Of a stretch of DNA of 47,996 nt, positions 1 to 8,900 are shown piece by piece (the stretch's first letter is position 1; every line of letters starts with the position of its first letter). This DNA comes from JACNIZ01 sp964344765 (lineage in GTDB: Bacteria; Planctomycetota; UBA1135). The stretch covers positions 1-47,996 of the forward strand of contig CAYFOM010000037.1 in the NCBI GenBank assembly GCA_964344765.1, given 5' to 3'. The notes beneath the pieces were generated by a model. That model was not told where the DNA came from and searched no databases. It was given only the letters and a program-made list of their open reading frames with translations. A program made the position numbers and the translations under genes.

Positions 1-187
1 AGACAGGGCGGTTGCAGGGACGAGGGAATTTACAGAAAGGATGTTACGCTAACATTGGGATTGGGAACAACGCGTCAGATTATAGGAACAGGTAGGTGCA
101 GGTGCTAGGCAAATGGCCGTCGTTCGGGACTAGTGGAACCACATGAATTTGATTCGCCATTTCCACTGAGATCAGTATGCTCTCGCC
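1..187. other. No supported gene
   Basis: No coding region with recognisable similarity or good codon structure is seen before the first gene. A short open frame that begins here and runs into the phosphatase gene in another frame looks like chance. The stretch presumably carries the upstream region of the metallophosphatase gene. Confidence 0.5.
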
Positions 188-934
188 ATGCCTTCCACTT
201 GGTTCCTCGGAGACATTCACGGCTGCGCAGAAGAGCTGGCGGAGCTGTTGGAAAAGCTGAGCCTTGGCTCAGAGGACCGGGTGATTTCTTTAGGAGATCT
301 TTACCACCGCGGTCCTGATCCGCATGGCGTCGCCAATTTGCTCGCCGGGCTTCCCAACTTCGAATTGATCTTGGGGAATCATGAACTGGTGATGCTGCGC
401 CGGGCTTTTATGTTGCCGCAGCCACCCGACTGGAAGGTGCCGCCGGTGGACGGAGGAGCGGGCGGTTTCACCGGAAGTGAATTAGCCGGCGATGGTCGGA
501 CGCCAATCCTCAACGTCGATCCCGAGCGATCCACTGATTTGTTGCGGATACTTGAAAGGGGCACGTTTTGGTTGCGCGGTCAGATTCAAGCTGGGCCGTT
601 CGAAACGCAGCCTTGGCTGGCGGTACATGCCGGGGTGATTCCGGGGCAACCTCCCGAGCACACTCAGCCGCTTGACCTCACTCACGTGCGCCGCTTGGGG
701 CGCGGAAAGCGGGCACCCTTTTGGTACGAGGTTCATCATGGCCCGGAGATGGTCATCTTCGGCCACACGCCTTCGCCGATGCCTCGCCGTCAAGAACACC
801 GCGGAAGGCTGGTTGCGCATGGGCTCGACACCGGCTGTGTTTATGGTGGAGCTCTTACTGCTTGGCGAATCGAGGACGATAACTATGAAGTCGTGCCGGC
901 CAAGCGACGGTGGGTCGACGAAATGGAACGTTAA
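188..934 (+). CDS. Metallophosphoesterase, PPP / diadenosine-tetraphosphatase-like
   Basis: Predicted cytoplasmic calcineurin-like phosphoesterase of 248 aa. The metal-binding motifs occur in the family order: GDIHG at residues 8-12, GDLYHRG at 36-42 where most relatives have GD-x-VDRG, GNHE at 63-66, then a C-terminal HAG and a GHTP. This set fits the group containing ApaH/PrpE-type nucleotidases and bacterial Ser/Thr phosphatases, but the substrate cannot be told. The start at 188 is chosen because the first motif begins only seven residues later. It is transcribed alone, convergent with the ABC permease gene that ends at 986. Confidence 0.85.
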   Translation: MPSTWFLGDIHGCAEELAELLEKLSLGSEDRVISLGDLYHRGPDPHGVANLLAGLPNFELILGNHELVMLRRAFMLPQPPDWKVPPVDGGAGGFTGSELAGDGRTPILNVDPERSTDLLRILERGTFWLRGQIQAGPFETQPWLAVHAGVIPGQPPEHTQPLDLTHVRRLGRGKRAPFWYEVHHGPEMVIFGHTPSPMPRRQEHRGRLVAHGLDTGCVYGGALTAWRIEDDNYEVVPAKRRWVDEMER

Positions 935-985
935 TTGCGATTCGCGCCGTTGGTGACGTTTGTGCCCTTAGCGCCATTGCTGACG

Positions 986-1966
986 TTAGCGACCCTTGAT
1001 TAATAGGGCGAGGAAAAACGGTGCGCCGACGAGGGCGGTCACAATTCCAACCGGCAGCTCGCTGTTTCGACCACCCAGTTCCAGAGTCCGAGCAAATAGA
1101 TCAGCGACGATCAAAAAACTGCCGCCGCAAAAGAAACAGGACGGGATCAGCATTCCGTGACGCAGTCCGGTCATCCAGCGCACGGCATGCGGAACCAGCA
1201 GTCCAATAAACCCGATCGGGCCGGTATAGGCGACCACGCTAGCGGCCAGCAATCCCGCGCCCAGCAGTAGGCTGGTTTTCGCTCGCTTCACAGGAACGCC
1301 GCGGGCCGCAGCCACCTCCTCGTCGAACGCGAGTAGGTCCAACGAGCGGATTTGCACTCCGAGCACGGCCAAACCTGCAAGGATCCATGGCAGCGGAGCC
1401 AACGCCGTTTCCATTTGCACGGCGTTCAGCGATCCCATAACCCAGCGTTCCATCGCAGCCAGCTGGAAGGGGTCGGCGAGGTAGCGAACCAGCAAGACTA
1501 AGGAGCCGAACAGAAAGTTAAGGGTGATGCCGGCAAGGAGGAGGCCGTCGGCGCGACGGCTGTGTTGCGAGATCCGTTGAACCAAAAGTAGGCACAGGAT
1601 CGATGCCAACAGGGAGTACGCAATTTGGCTGCGGCTGCCAAAAATTGCCAGCGACGGAATGGCAAAGGTCAGAAAGGCTCCAAACGAACCGGCGGTTGCG
1701 ACGCCAAGGGTGTACGGAGTTGCCAGGCTGTTGCGCAAAAGCGTCTGCATGACGGCGCCGGAAACAGCCAATGCGCCGCCCGCCAACCCAGCCAGGACTA
1801 CGCGCGGAATTCGTAGCGCGAGGATGTGGGTATCCGCGTGCCATTGCGCCTGGGGCAGGCCGAAATATTGCCGCCACGCGCTGAGCCCGTCGATGGAAAT
1901 TGTGCCGAGCAGAGTTGCGCCAAATGCAATGGCCAAGGTGGCCAGTATCAGCAGGCCCAACCTCAT
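986..1966 (-). CDS. FecCD/BtuC-family ABC transporter permease
   Basis: Inner-membrane permease of 326 aa for uptake of a metal chelate (siderophore, haem or cobalamin class). Hydrophobic segments run through the whole length, starting with a membrane segment at residues 3-23. The LRIPRVVLAGLAGGALAVSG region and the later GPIGFIGLLVPHAVR motif, which contacts the ATPase, are diagnostic of FecCD. The ATG overlaps the TGA of the upstream ATPase gene in an ATGA arrangement, implying translational coupling. The matching binding lipoprotein is at 3468-4388, beyond an oppositely oriented isomerase gene. Cargo is not resolvable from sequence. Confidence 0.93.
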   Translation of the reverse strand: MRLGLLILATLAIAFGATLLGTISIDGLSAWRQYFGLPQAQWHADTHILALRIPRVVLAGLAGGALAVSGAVMQTLLRNSLATPYTLGVATAGSFGAFLTFAIPSLAIFGSRSQIAYSLLASILCLLLVQRISQHSRRADGLLLAGITLNFLFGSLVLLVRYLADPFQLAAMERWVMGSLNAVQMETALAPLPWILAGLAVLGVQIRSLDLLAFDEEVAAARGVPVKRAKTSLLLGAGLLAASVVAYTGPIGFIGLLVPHAVRWMTGLRHGMLIPSCFFCGGSFLIVADLFARTLELGGRNSELPVGIVTALVGAPFFLALLIKGR

Positions 1967-2778
1967 AGCGGCACCACCGCGCGGTGGCCGCCTTGGGTTT
2001 TTAGCAGTTCGAATCGCGACCCGAATACCGGTTCAAGCTTCTCGCGAATGAGGACCTCTTTGGGCGTGCCGTCGGCGGTGATTTTGCCATCGCTCAGCAG
2101 CAAAATGCGGTTCGCCCACCGCGCGGCGAGGTTGATGTCATGGGTAATCACCAGCACGCCGAGGGGGTCGGGCTTGGCTTGTTCGTCGTCGACGGATTCG
2201 TCCGGGCTGCCGTCGGTCAGTTGAGCTAGCTTTTCGAACAGGTTGACCTGATGCTCGAGGTCCAACATTGCGGTTGGCTCGTCGAGCAGTAAAAACTGTG
2301 GCGATTGGGCCAATACGCTGGCCAGCAAAATGCGTCGCCGTTCGCCTCCCGACAATTGGTCCATTTGGCGGTCGATCAGATCCAAAGCATCTACGCTTTG
2401 TAACGCCTTTTGAACCGCAGCTTGAATTTGTGGATTTTGGCCGGATTGAAACCAGTTCGAGCCGCCGGCGCAACGCGCACCCAATGCAACCGCCTCGTCG
2501 ACGCGAAAGGAGAAGCTGGTGTGCACTTCCTGCGGCAAAAACCCGATTTGGCGCGCACGAGCGGCCGGCGAGAATTGATGCAAATCCTTGCCGTCCAGCC
2601 GAATTCGGCCGTCGGTTAGGGGCAGGACGCCGCACAGTGCGCGAACCAAGGTGCTTTTGCCGGATCCATTCGGACCCAATAAGCAGATCAGCTGCCCGCG
2701 TTGCAGGCGGATGTCGGCACCCTGAATGACCTCGCGCCCGTGGTAGCCCGCAACGATGCGGTCGGCTTGCAGGGCCAT
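1963..2778 (-). CDS. ABC transporter ATP-binding protein, FecE/BtuD type
   Basis: ATPase of the metal-chelate importer, about 271 aa from the preferred ATG at 2778; the frame stays open to 2835, but that extension has no family similarity. Walker A GPNGSGKST is at residues 35-43, the signature LSGGERRR lies in the middle, followed by Walker B FLLLDEPT and a switch histidine in VITHDIN. An acidic insertion after the D-loop region (about ELTDGSPDESVDDEQ in character) lengthens the loop before the H-switch. The stop overlaps the permease start. It is divergent from gmhA with a gap of about 73 bp that must hold both promoters. Confidence 0.93.
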   Translation of the reverse strand: MALQADRIVAGYHGREVIQGADIRLQRGQLICLLGPNGSGKSTLVRALCGVLPLTDGRIRLDGKDLHQFSPAARARQIGFLPQEVHTSFSFRVDEAVALGARCAGGSNWFQSGQNPQIQAAVQKALQSVDALDLIDRQMDQLSGGERRRILLASVLAQSPQFLLLDEPTAMLDLEHQVNLFEKLAQLTDGSPDESVDDEQAKPDPLGVLVITHDINLAARWANRILLLSDGKITADGTPKEVLIREKLEPVFGSRFELLKTQGGHRAVVPL

Positions 2779-2851
2779 GCGCCCATTATGCCGACGCCAT
2801 GGCGTATTTGGATCTACCTTGTGCTTCGGCCGCATGGGTAGAATTGGCCCT

Positions 2852-3436
2852 ATGCCGACCGATTGGAAGCAGCTTGTAAATCAAAGATTGGAACAGGCAG
2901 TGGCCTGCTACTCGGCGCTGGATGACGAATTCCTGCGCGTGGTCACGGCGTCGGCAGAGCTGGCGGTTCAGGCCCTGCGCCAGCCCAAGGGCGGCGTGTA
3001 TTTGCTTGGCAATGGCGGTAGCGCGGCCGATGCGCAGCACTGGGCCGCCGAGTTGGTCGGCCGTTATTTAGACGAGCGTGCGCCGTTAAATGTGCACGCG
3101 CTGACGGTGAACACCAGCACATTGACGGCGTTGATCAATGACTATCCGCCGGAACAGTTGTTTGAACGCATCGTTCGCGGCCATGTAGGTAGCGGTGACC
3201 TTTTGATTGCGATTTCAACCAGTGGCAATTCGCCGAACGTATTAGCGGCGGTGCAAGCAGCCAAGCAATTGGGTGCCAATGTTGTGGGCGTGACCGGCAA
3301 GGACGGCGGCAAGTTGGCGCCGATGTGTGACGAGGTGTTTATTGCTCCGAGTTCGGATACGCCGCGCATTCAAGAAGCCCACTTGTTATTCGGGCACTTG
3401 TTTTGCGAATTAGTCGAACGCCAGATGTTTGCCTAG
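2852..3436 (+). CDS. gmhA: Phosphoheptose isomerase (sedoheptulose 7-phosphate isomerase)
   Basis: SIS-domain protein of 194 aa, the usual length for GmhA, which converts sedoheptulose 7-phosphate to D-glycero-D-manno-heptose 7-phosphate for heptose-containing glycans. The sugar-phosphate-binding GNGGSAADAQHW is at residues 53-64 and AISTSGNSPNV further on, both typical of GmhA/DiaA. The frame is open upstream to 2756, but the ATG at 2852 gives the family N-terminus. DiaA, a replication initiator regulator of the same fold, is the main alternative; proximity to the polysaccharide locus favours GmhA. The gene interrupts an otherwise leftward ABC-transporter/exopolysaccharide run. Confidence 0.85.
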   Translation: MPTDWKQLVNQRLEQAVACYSALDDEFLRVVTASAELAVQALRQPKGGVYLLGNGGSAADAQHWAAELVGRYLDERAPLNVHALTVNTSTLTALINDYPPEQLFERIVRGHVGSGDLLIAISTSGNSPNVLAAVQAAKQLGANVVGVTGKDGGKLAPMCDEVFIAPSSDTPRIQEAHLLFGHLFCELVERQMFA

Positions 3437-3467
3437 GTCAGTTCCTCGTTCACCGTCCTGCTCGGTT

Positions 3468-4388
3468 TTATTCACTGCCGAGACAGCGACGGAATTCGGC
3501 AATGGTTTCCATCATTCGTGGACCGGGCAAAAATAGATAGTCTTCGTTTAAAGCGAAAACCTTGTGGTGGATTACCGCGGGCAAAGTTGGGAAGGCGTCG
3601 GCAAAATCTTTATGCACGGCCTGGTTTGAAAGGGGAGCGATTTGCTGCGGATCGGTGGAGGTCGGAATGGTGAGATCGAGCAAGATCTCTGGGGCAGCAT
3701 GCAGCAATGCTTCTTGCGATAAATTGAAATAGGCTTTTGGGTTGGTCGCAAACGCATTGCGTCCGCCGGCAGCGATTAAGAGTTCGTGAAGGAACGAGCC
3801 GCTGCCGACGGCGATCATGTCATTGGCGCCGTTGCGAGAAATGAGCAAAGCCACCAACGGTTGCGAGGTGTGTTCGGGTATTCCTTGTTGCCGGAAGCTT
3901 TCCTGAAACGCGTCGGCCAGTTGGTGAGCTCGGTCTTCAACTTGAAAGACTTTGCCGAGTACATGTACTTCTTCAATCCACGATGCAACGCTATCCGTGT
4001 GGAATGCCAAATAGCGAATATTAAGTTTTTCGCTAAGGGATTGAAGGGACGGGTTCTCCCCTTGGGTCAAGATCGCATCGGGCTTGAGTGCGGTGATGCG
4101 CTCGAGGTTGGGATCAAATTGACCACCGACCCGCGGTAGGTCTTTTGCGTTGGGGTCGCGGCAAAAATCCGAAACACCGACGACCTTTGCGCCAACGCCC
4201 AAAGCAAAAACAGTTTCCGCCGTAGACGGCCCTACGACGACCACGCGCTGTGGGACTTCGGTTGATTGAGTCGACGGATTGGTGGCGGAGTTTGGTTCGC
4301 CAGGCTTCGACGAGTCGCTACAGCCATATGCCAGCAACGCCGAGCAAGCCGCAATGAAAAAATGCAAGCATTGGCGTGCGAAGGGCAT
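3468..4388 (-). CDS. ABC transporter substrate-binding lipoprotein, BtuF/FepB-like
   Basis: Periplasmic binding lipoprotein of 306 aa. The N-terminus is a lipoprotein signal with lipobox LAYGC, placing the lipidated Cys at residue 23, followed by a low-complexity Ser/Thr/Pro linker. The PQRVVVVGPSTAETVFALGVGAKVVGVSDFC region and LKPDAILTQ are hallmarks of the cobalamin/siderophore class. The start at 4388 overlaps the TGA of the upstream Wzc-like gene (ATGA), so it is probably translated from the exopolysaccharide transcript. It most likely serves the permease and ATPase at 986-2778. Confidence 0.9.
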   Translation of the reverse strand: MPFARQCLHFFIAACSALLAYGCSDSSKPGEPNSATNPSTQSTEVPQRVVVVGPSTAETVFALGVGAKVVGVSDFCRDPNAKDLPRVGGQFDPNLERITALKPDAILTQGENPSLQSLSEKLNIRYLAFHTDSVASWIEEVHVLGKVFQVEDRAHQLADAFQESFRQQGIPEHTSQPLVALLISRNGANDMIAVGSGSFLHELLIAAGGRNAFATNPKAYFNLSQEALLHAAPEILLDLTIPTSTDPQQIAPLSNQAVHKDFADAFPTLPAVIHHKVFALNEDYLFLPGPRMMETIAEFRRCLGSE

Positions 4389-6811
4389 CAGCCTTTGTTT
4401 TTGGCGGTGCGCTTGAAGGCGCGGTCGAAAGCGTAACCGTCTACGTATCCGCGAATGCCGGTTGCTTGATGACCGTTTAACACGCATGCAGCAAGCGGGA
4501 TTTGTAAAGCGCGCATGCGGTCGGCAGCCATTTTGGCGATGCGGCTGCTGAGGAAGTTGTAGCGGTTGACCATGACCACTGCAGCGGTGGACTGAAGCAC
4601 GTTGGCGCAGTCTGCGGTGGACAAGAATGCCGGTGCGTCGACGATGACCCAGTCGTAATGCGCTTGCACCGCTTGGAATCCATCATGCCAAGCGACTTGC
4701 ATGGCGCATTCACCGGGATGACCTTGCAGGCTGCCACTCGATAGCAAAAACAGCCCTTGTTGCGAAGTTTTCTGAGCATGCTGATGCCATTCATCGGCCG
4801 GCTTATCGGCAAACCCCGCGGCAGCATTCACGTCGAATGCGTCCGCTTGTGTGGGCTGCCGCAAGTTTGCATCGACCAGCAAAACTCGATCACCGCCTTG
4901 CGCCAACACCGTGGCTAAATCCGCAGCGGTAGTCGAAGACCCTTCGCCCGCTCCTGCCGACGTAATGGCCACACAACTGTGTTCTTTGGACTTGGTTAGG
5001 CTGACTAGATTCAACCGCAGCGCCCTCATCGCCTCTTGGCGGATGTCGGCCATCTTGCCACCCGACTGCGGCAGCGTTCCCAGGCTGGGAACTGCAGTCA
5101 CCCTTTGCAATTGCGCACTGGATAGCAGCGGCTTATGCAGACTTTCTTTGAGAAGGGCAAGGATGATGCCGGCAACGAATCCCAAGATCAGCGCAATCGC
5201 CATAGTTAATACCGGGCGTGGGAACTTGGCTTTGAGCGGTGGAGTTGCCGGATCGATGATGGTCATCGTCGGTGTAGCCAATGCGGCTTTTTCGGCGAGC
5301 GTTGCTTTTTCCAGTCGAGTCATCAGCAACAACAACTGCTCATTCAGCGCCGTTACATGGTGCTGAAGTCCTGCGAGTTGGCTTTCCGCAACCGGCATGT
5401 GATCGAGTTGATCGCGGCTTTGACGGAAAATCTTTTCGATCATGTCGGCATCGTTTTTGGCGCTTTGCAAATCGGCCTTCAACTTATCCGTCATGTCGGC
5501 GCGACATTGCTCAATCCTGCCATCCAACTCGACGAAGCCAACCCAATCGTCTGGGTGCTTCCCTTCCATTGCTCGACGCTCGCCGGCAAGCTTCGAAAGG
5601 CGTTGCAAGAGTTCGGTTTGATATTGATCCAGCAGCGCGGCGGCTTGATTGGCATCGGCCGGGTTGGCGGATGGCAATTCCCAGGTGGCCAATTCTTGCA
5701 GCGCAACTTCTACCTTTAATTGATTCTCATTTACCTGACGAACCAGGTCTTCCAAAGATTGGACTTTGTACTCCTTCAACTTCCACTCGAGTTCAAGGCT
5801 GACCAATCGGTTGATCAAGTCCAAGGTTTGGGTTTCCAATGCATGCGAGCCTTCTTTGCGCGTCGGCACTAATGCAATCGCACTTTCATTGGCAGCGTAA
5901 TAATCAGCCAAGCGCTGTCCGGCAGCTTCAATTGCACTTAGCAAACCTTCCTTTTGCTTTTCCAAGAACTGGCGAGAATAGGTGGCCGGCTCGGACAACC
6001 GTTGTTGATCCAACTCAATGTAATACTCAAGCAGCCGATTCAAAATGTTCGCCGCGCGATCCGGATCGTGGTCGGTGTAGCGGACTTCCAATACGCCGGA
6101 GTTGCGCAAGGTTTCATTGACCTTCAGGCGATGCCTGACATCTTCCAGCGCGTCATAAAGAGTATCGGACTTGAAGTAGTAAACGCGCCCCGGTTGAACG
6201 CCGTCGCCGTCGATGAAAATGTTGCGCCCCAAAAACTCCAATGCTTGATCGGCGCCGAAGGAATCAAACTTCTTCGAGGCACCAAACCAGCCGCGTTCGG
6301 TCAATTTGACACCTTGATCAAGGAATTGAATCTCGATGCCGCCCAACGGTAGCGTGCCGTCGGCCCAAACTTGAATCCCGCCAAGCGGTGCGCCGATACC
6401 GAACAACTTGCTCTTCATCCGCGGCCACGGCCACAGATTGGCGACGTCTTGAACTTGTTGACGCAATCCCAATCCGGTACGCGTGCCGTCGGCGTGAACT
6501 TCGCCGATCAATTTGGTCAGCGTTGGGAAGGAATTCAAGATGTCGATCTCGGCCGCCGCCGGCGATAAATCTTCCATGCCGGACCATTCACCGGCAGGGC
6601 TCATTAAGCGGTAGCGGTCGGTGTAAGAGATCTTGGCGCGAACTTCATATTGCGGTGCAGATGAAAATGTGAACCACCCACCGAGCAGCACCACGATAAA
6701 GGTGGTGAGCAAAATCAGCCGTTTGCCTCGCAGTAACAAGCCAAACAAGTCGCGGGCGTCATATGTGCCGTCGGTGTTGCCCGTGGAGGAAGATGGAGTG
6801 GACGGATTCAT
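4388..6811 (-). CDS. Wzc/GumC-like polysaccharide co-polymerase with degenerate tyrosine-kinase domain
   Basis: Inner-membrane chain-length regulator/export protein of 807 aa. A first membrane segment is near residues 31-50, followed by a long periplasmic part with coiled-coil stretches. A second membrane segment (TMAIALILGFVAGIILALL) precedes a C-terminal BY-kinase-like domain from about residue 590. That domain keeps the A' motif VLLVDANLRQPT and a Walker B WVIVDAP. Walker A reads GAGEGSSTT, with serine at residue 625 (codon 4937-4939) where GEGKST is expected. The C-terminal tail has few tyrosines, so ATP binding and autophosphorylation are doubtful. It heads the leftward unit that also encodes the binding lipoprotein. 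Confidence 0.9.
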   Translation of the reverse strand: MNPSTPSSSTGNTDGTYDARDLFGLLLRGKRLILLTTFIVVLLGGWFTFSSAPQYEVRAKISYTDRYRLMSPAGEWSGMEDLSPAAAEIDILNSFPTLTKLIGEVHADGTRTGLGLRQQVQDVANLWPWPRMKSKLFGIGAPLGGIQVWADGTLPLGGIEIQFLDQGVKLTERGWFGASKKFDSFGADQALEFLGRNIFIDGDGVQPGRVYYFKSDTLYDALEDVRHRLKVNETLRNSGVLEVRYTDHDPDRAANILNRLLEYYIELDQQRLSEPATYSRQFLEKQKEGLLSAIEAAGQRLADYYAANESAIALVPTRKEGSHALETQTLDLINRLVSLELEWKLKEYKVQSLEDLVRQVNENQLKVEVALQELATWELPSANPADANQAAALLDQYQTELLQRLSKLAGERRAMEGKHPDDWVGFVELDGRIEQCRADMTDKLKADLQSAKNDADMIEKIFRQSRDQLDHMPVAESQLAGLQHHVTALNEQLLLLMTRLEKATLAEKAALATPTMTIIDPATPPLKAKFPRPVLTMAIALILGFVAGIILALLKESLHKPLLSSAQLQRVTAVPSLGTLPQSGGKMADIRQEAMRALRLNLVSLTKSKEHSCVAITSAGAGEGSSTTAADLATVLAQGGDRVLLVDANLRQPTQADAFDVNAAAGFADKPADEWHQHAQKTSQQGLFLLSSGSLQGHPGECAMQVAWHDGFQAVQAHYDWVIVDAPAFLSTADCANVLQSTAAVVMVNRYNFLSSRIAKMAADRMRALQIPLAACVLNGHQATGIRGYVDGYAFDRAFKRTAKNKG

Positions 6812-6825
6812 GCCGTTCGTTGTCG

Positions 6826-7752
6826 CTATGAGCGGGAGCTTTGGGTTTGGTTGGCGGCGATGGAATCACATTCCATCCACTGGTGGTCTTCCTCGTAGCC
6901 CCAATCCATTAGGTCGTCGGCAATCGCGTGGCCAAATTGTTGCCGCAGTTCGGGTGTGAAATGATTCATCCAATCACCAGATTTCCCCTTGCGGAAAAAT
7001 GAACCACCCTTCTTCATATTTTGGAAGGAGCAGGCCTCGACGATGTCCGCCAACGGCTCTTGGGGCAAGCCAAAGAGTTCGGTGACTTGACTCATTTTTT
7101 CCATCGGCGCGGCTTTCATTTCCTCATAACTGAGAACCAAACTATGACCGGTTGCGGCGCCCTCGCGCCAACCCCGAATCCAGTCGCGCCACTCCGGCAG
7201 CAAGGTGCGGCCGAAATGGGCCAAGCCCTGCTGAATGTCCAGATCCCGGTACGTCGAATACTCCGGATGCCACGGCGTTCGTTTGACGTAATGCACGTGG
7301 CTGACCGCTGCATCGCGCAAATCGCGATAAAGCACAACGTACGGAATGCCTGCTTCGGCTAATCTTTGCAAATTATTTGGAGACCCGTGGCAGTGCAGTT
7401 TGATCACGCACAGGCCGCCATCAAAAGACTCAAAAAAGCCGGCCGGAATTTCAAAACGATGCGAGCCGTTATGACTCAGTTCCCACGATGTGTTCGACGG
7501 GTGCCCCATGGCATGAAAGCCCTGGTAGGACTTGAGCATGCTCTCGAGCCATGTGGTGCCGCTTTTGGGCAGTCCGGCGACAAAAAGCACCGGTTTGGGG
7601 TACTTGTTACCGAAGGATCGGAAGCCTTGCCGGGCTTGTCCCATTTCACTCCAAAAACGTGGCCAACGCCATGCCCACTTCATCTGGCGAAGAAGCGGAG
7701 GAGGCAGCAAAAAGCTGTAACGGTGGGCGATTTGGGCTGCGGATTTCCCCAT
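6826..7752 (-). CDS. PAPS-dependent sulfotransferase
   Basis: Sulfotransferase-domain protein of 308 aa that would move sulfate from PAPS onto a sugar hydroxyl. The 5'-phosphosulfate loop PKSGTTW is at residues 62-68 and the 3'-phosphate motif YRDLRDAAVSH at 142-152. The C-terminal region has the family-typical GSFFRKGKSGDWMNHF, matching the RKG-x-x-GDWKN-x-F P-loop-contacting motif. It lies 14 bp upstream of the co-polymerase on the same strand and divergent from the epimerase, so it is likely a tailoring enzyme of the polysaccharide locus. The acceptor is not known. Confidence 0.92.
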   Translation of the reverse strand: MGKSAAQIAHRYSFLLPPPLLRQMKWAWRWPRFWSEMGQARQGFRSFGNKYPKPVLFVAGLPKSGTTWLESMLKSYQGFHAMGHPSNTSWELSHNGSHRFEIPAGFFESFDGGLCVIKLHCHGSPNNLQRLAEAGIPYVVLYRDLRDAAVSHVHYVKRTPWHPEYSTYRDLDIQQGLAHFGRTLLPEWRDWIRGWREGAATGHSLVLSYEEMKAAPMEKMSQVTELFGLPQEPLADIVEACSFQNMKKGGSFFRKGKSGDWMNHFTPELRQQFGHAIADDLMDWGYEEDHQWMECDSIAANQTQSSRS

Positions 7753-7861
7753 CTGGGCGACCTGCTGAATGCGAAGGGCACTTCTGGAATTTGCCGGTAA
7801 ACAGTATACTGTTGCTCCTCCTGGCGCTCTGTGGCGCCCTACTCCAAAAGGGTTTAATTAG

Positions 7862-8857
7862 ATGAAAGCATTGGTCTGTGGTGCTGGAGGCTTCATTGGA
7901 AGCCACATGGTGAAGCGCCTCATTCGTGAAGGTTATTGGGTCCGCGGCGTGGACCTGAAATACCCTGAGTTCAGCCCCACCGAGGCTTCGGATTTCATCC
8001 AAGGAGATCTTCGCGATCAGCGCTTGGTCGACGAGGTATTTCGACTTGACGGCGAACCCATTCAATACGACGAGGTCTATCAGTTCGCCGCCGACATGGG
8101 GGGTGCCGGGTACATCTTCACCGGCGAGAATGACGCTAATGTCATGCACAATAGTGCGCTGATCAATCTCAACATTGTTGAGCGTTGTGTCGAGCACAAG
8201 GCAGGCAAAGTCTTTTACTCGAGCTCGGCTTGCATCTACCCCGAGCGCAATCAGCTCGACCCGGAGAACCCGCTGTGCTCCGAGGATTCCGCCTACCCGG
8301 CCGACCCCGATAGCGAATATGGTTGGGAGAAGCTCTTCAGCGAGCGACTTTACGGTGCGTTCCGCCGCAACTACGGGCTCAATGTCCGAACCGCGCGCTT
8401 CCATAACATTTTTGGACCGGAAGGCACTTGGTGTGGCGGCAAGGAAAAAGCACCTGCTGCATTGTGCAGAAAGGTCCTCGAAGCGCCGCGTGGCGGCACC
8501 ATCGAAGTCTGGGGCTCGGGCAAGCAAACGCGCTCGTTCCTGTACATCGATGAATGCATCGAGGGCGTGCGCCGCCTGATGAACTCCGACGTCACCGAAG
8601 TCGTCAACATCGGCTCGGAAGAAATGATCAGCATTAACGGCTTGGCGGAAATGATCGGCGAGATCTCCGATAAGCAAATTTCGATTCACAACATCCCCGG
8701 CCCGGAAGGCGTCATGGGCAGGAATAGCGACAACCGACTGATTCAAGAGCTGCTGGATTGGCAGCCCAACGAGCCGTTGCGCCTGGGGATTGAGCGAACT
8801 TACGCGTGGATCGAAGAACAGGTTTTAGCAACCAACGCTTCGGCAACCGCCGTTTAA
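7862..8857 (+). CDS. gme: GDP-mannose 3,5-epimerase-like NAD-dependent epimerase
   Basis: Extended short-chain dehydrogenase of 331 aa. The Rossmann motif GAGGFIG is at residues 7-13, SSACIYPE at about 121-128, and the catalytic YGWEK (Tyr153, Lys157). RFHNIFGPEGTW followed by GG-x-EKAPAA, and HNIPGPEGVMGRNSDN near the C-terminus, match what I know of plant GDP-D-mannose 3',5'-epimerase much more closely than ordinary sugar epimerases. The expected reaction is GDP-D-mannose to GDP-L-galactose or GDP-L-gulose. A putative Shine-Dalgarno-like AAGGG lies 10-15 bases before the ATG. Placed in a sulfated-polysaccharide locus, it probably supplies an L-galactose donor. Confidence 0.88.
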   Translation: MKALVCGAGGFIGSHMVKRLIREGYWVRGVDLKYPEFSPTEASDFIQGDLRDQRLVDEVFRLDGEPIQYDEVYQFAADMGGAGYIFTGENDANVMHNSALINLNIVERCVEHKAGKVFYSSSACIYPERNQLDPENPLCSEDSAYPADPDSEYGWEKLFSERLYGAFRRNYGLNVRTARFHNIFGPEGTWCGGKEKAPAALCRKVLEAPRGGTIEVWGSGKQTRSFLYIDECIEGVRRLMNSDVTEVVNIGSEEMISINGLAEMIGEISDKQISIHNIPGPEGVMGRNSDNRLIQELLDWQPNEPLRLGIERTYAWIEEQVLATNASATAV

Positions 8858-8900
8858 GTTGATTGGCCGTCGATTGGCAACAACCGACGGCACCGCCGCC

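Noticed and set aside
2779..2851. Cobalamin or other riboswitch for the metal-chelate importer
   Set aside because: Only 73 bp separate the divergent genes and I see no B12-box-like sequence.
7646..8746. Long open frame antisense to the epimerase gene
   Set aside because: It is the complement of a well-recognised gene and its translation matches no family; this is expected in high-G+C DNA.
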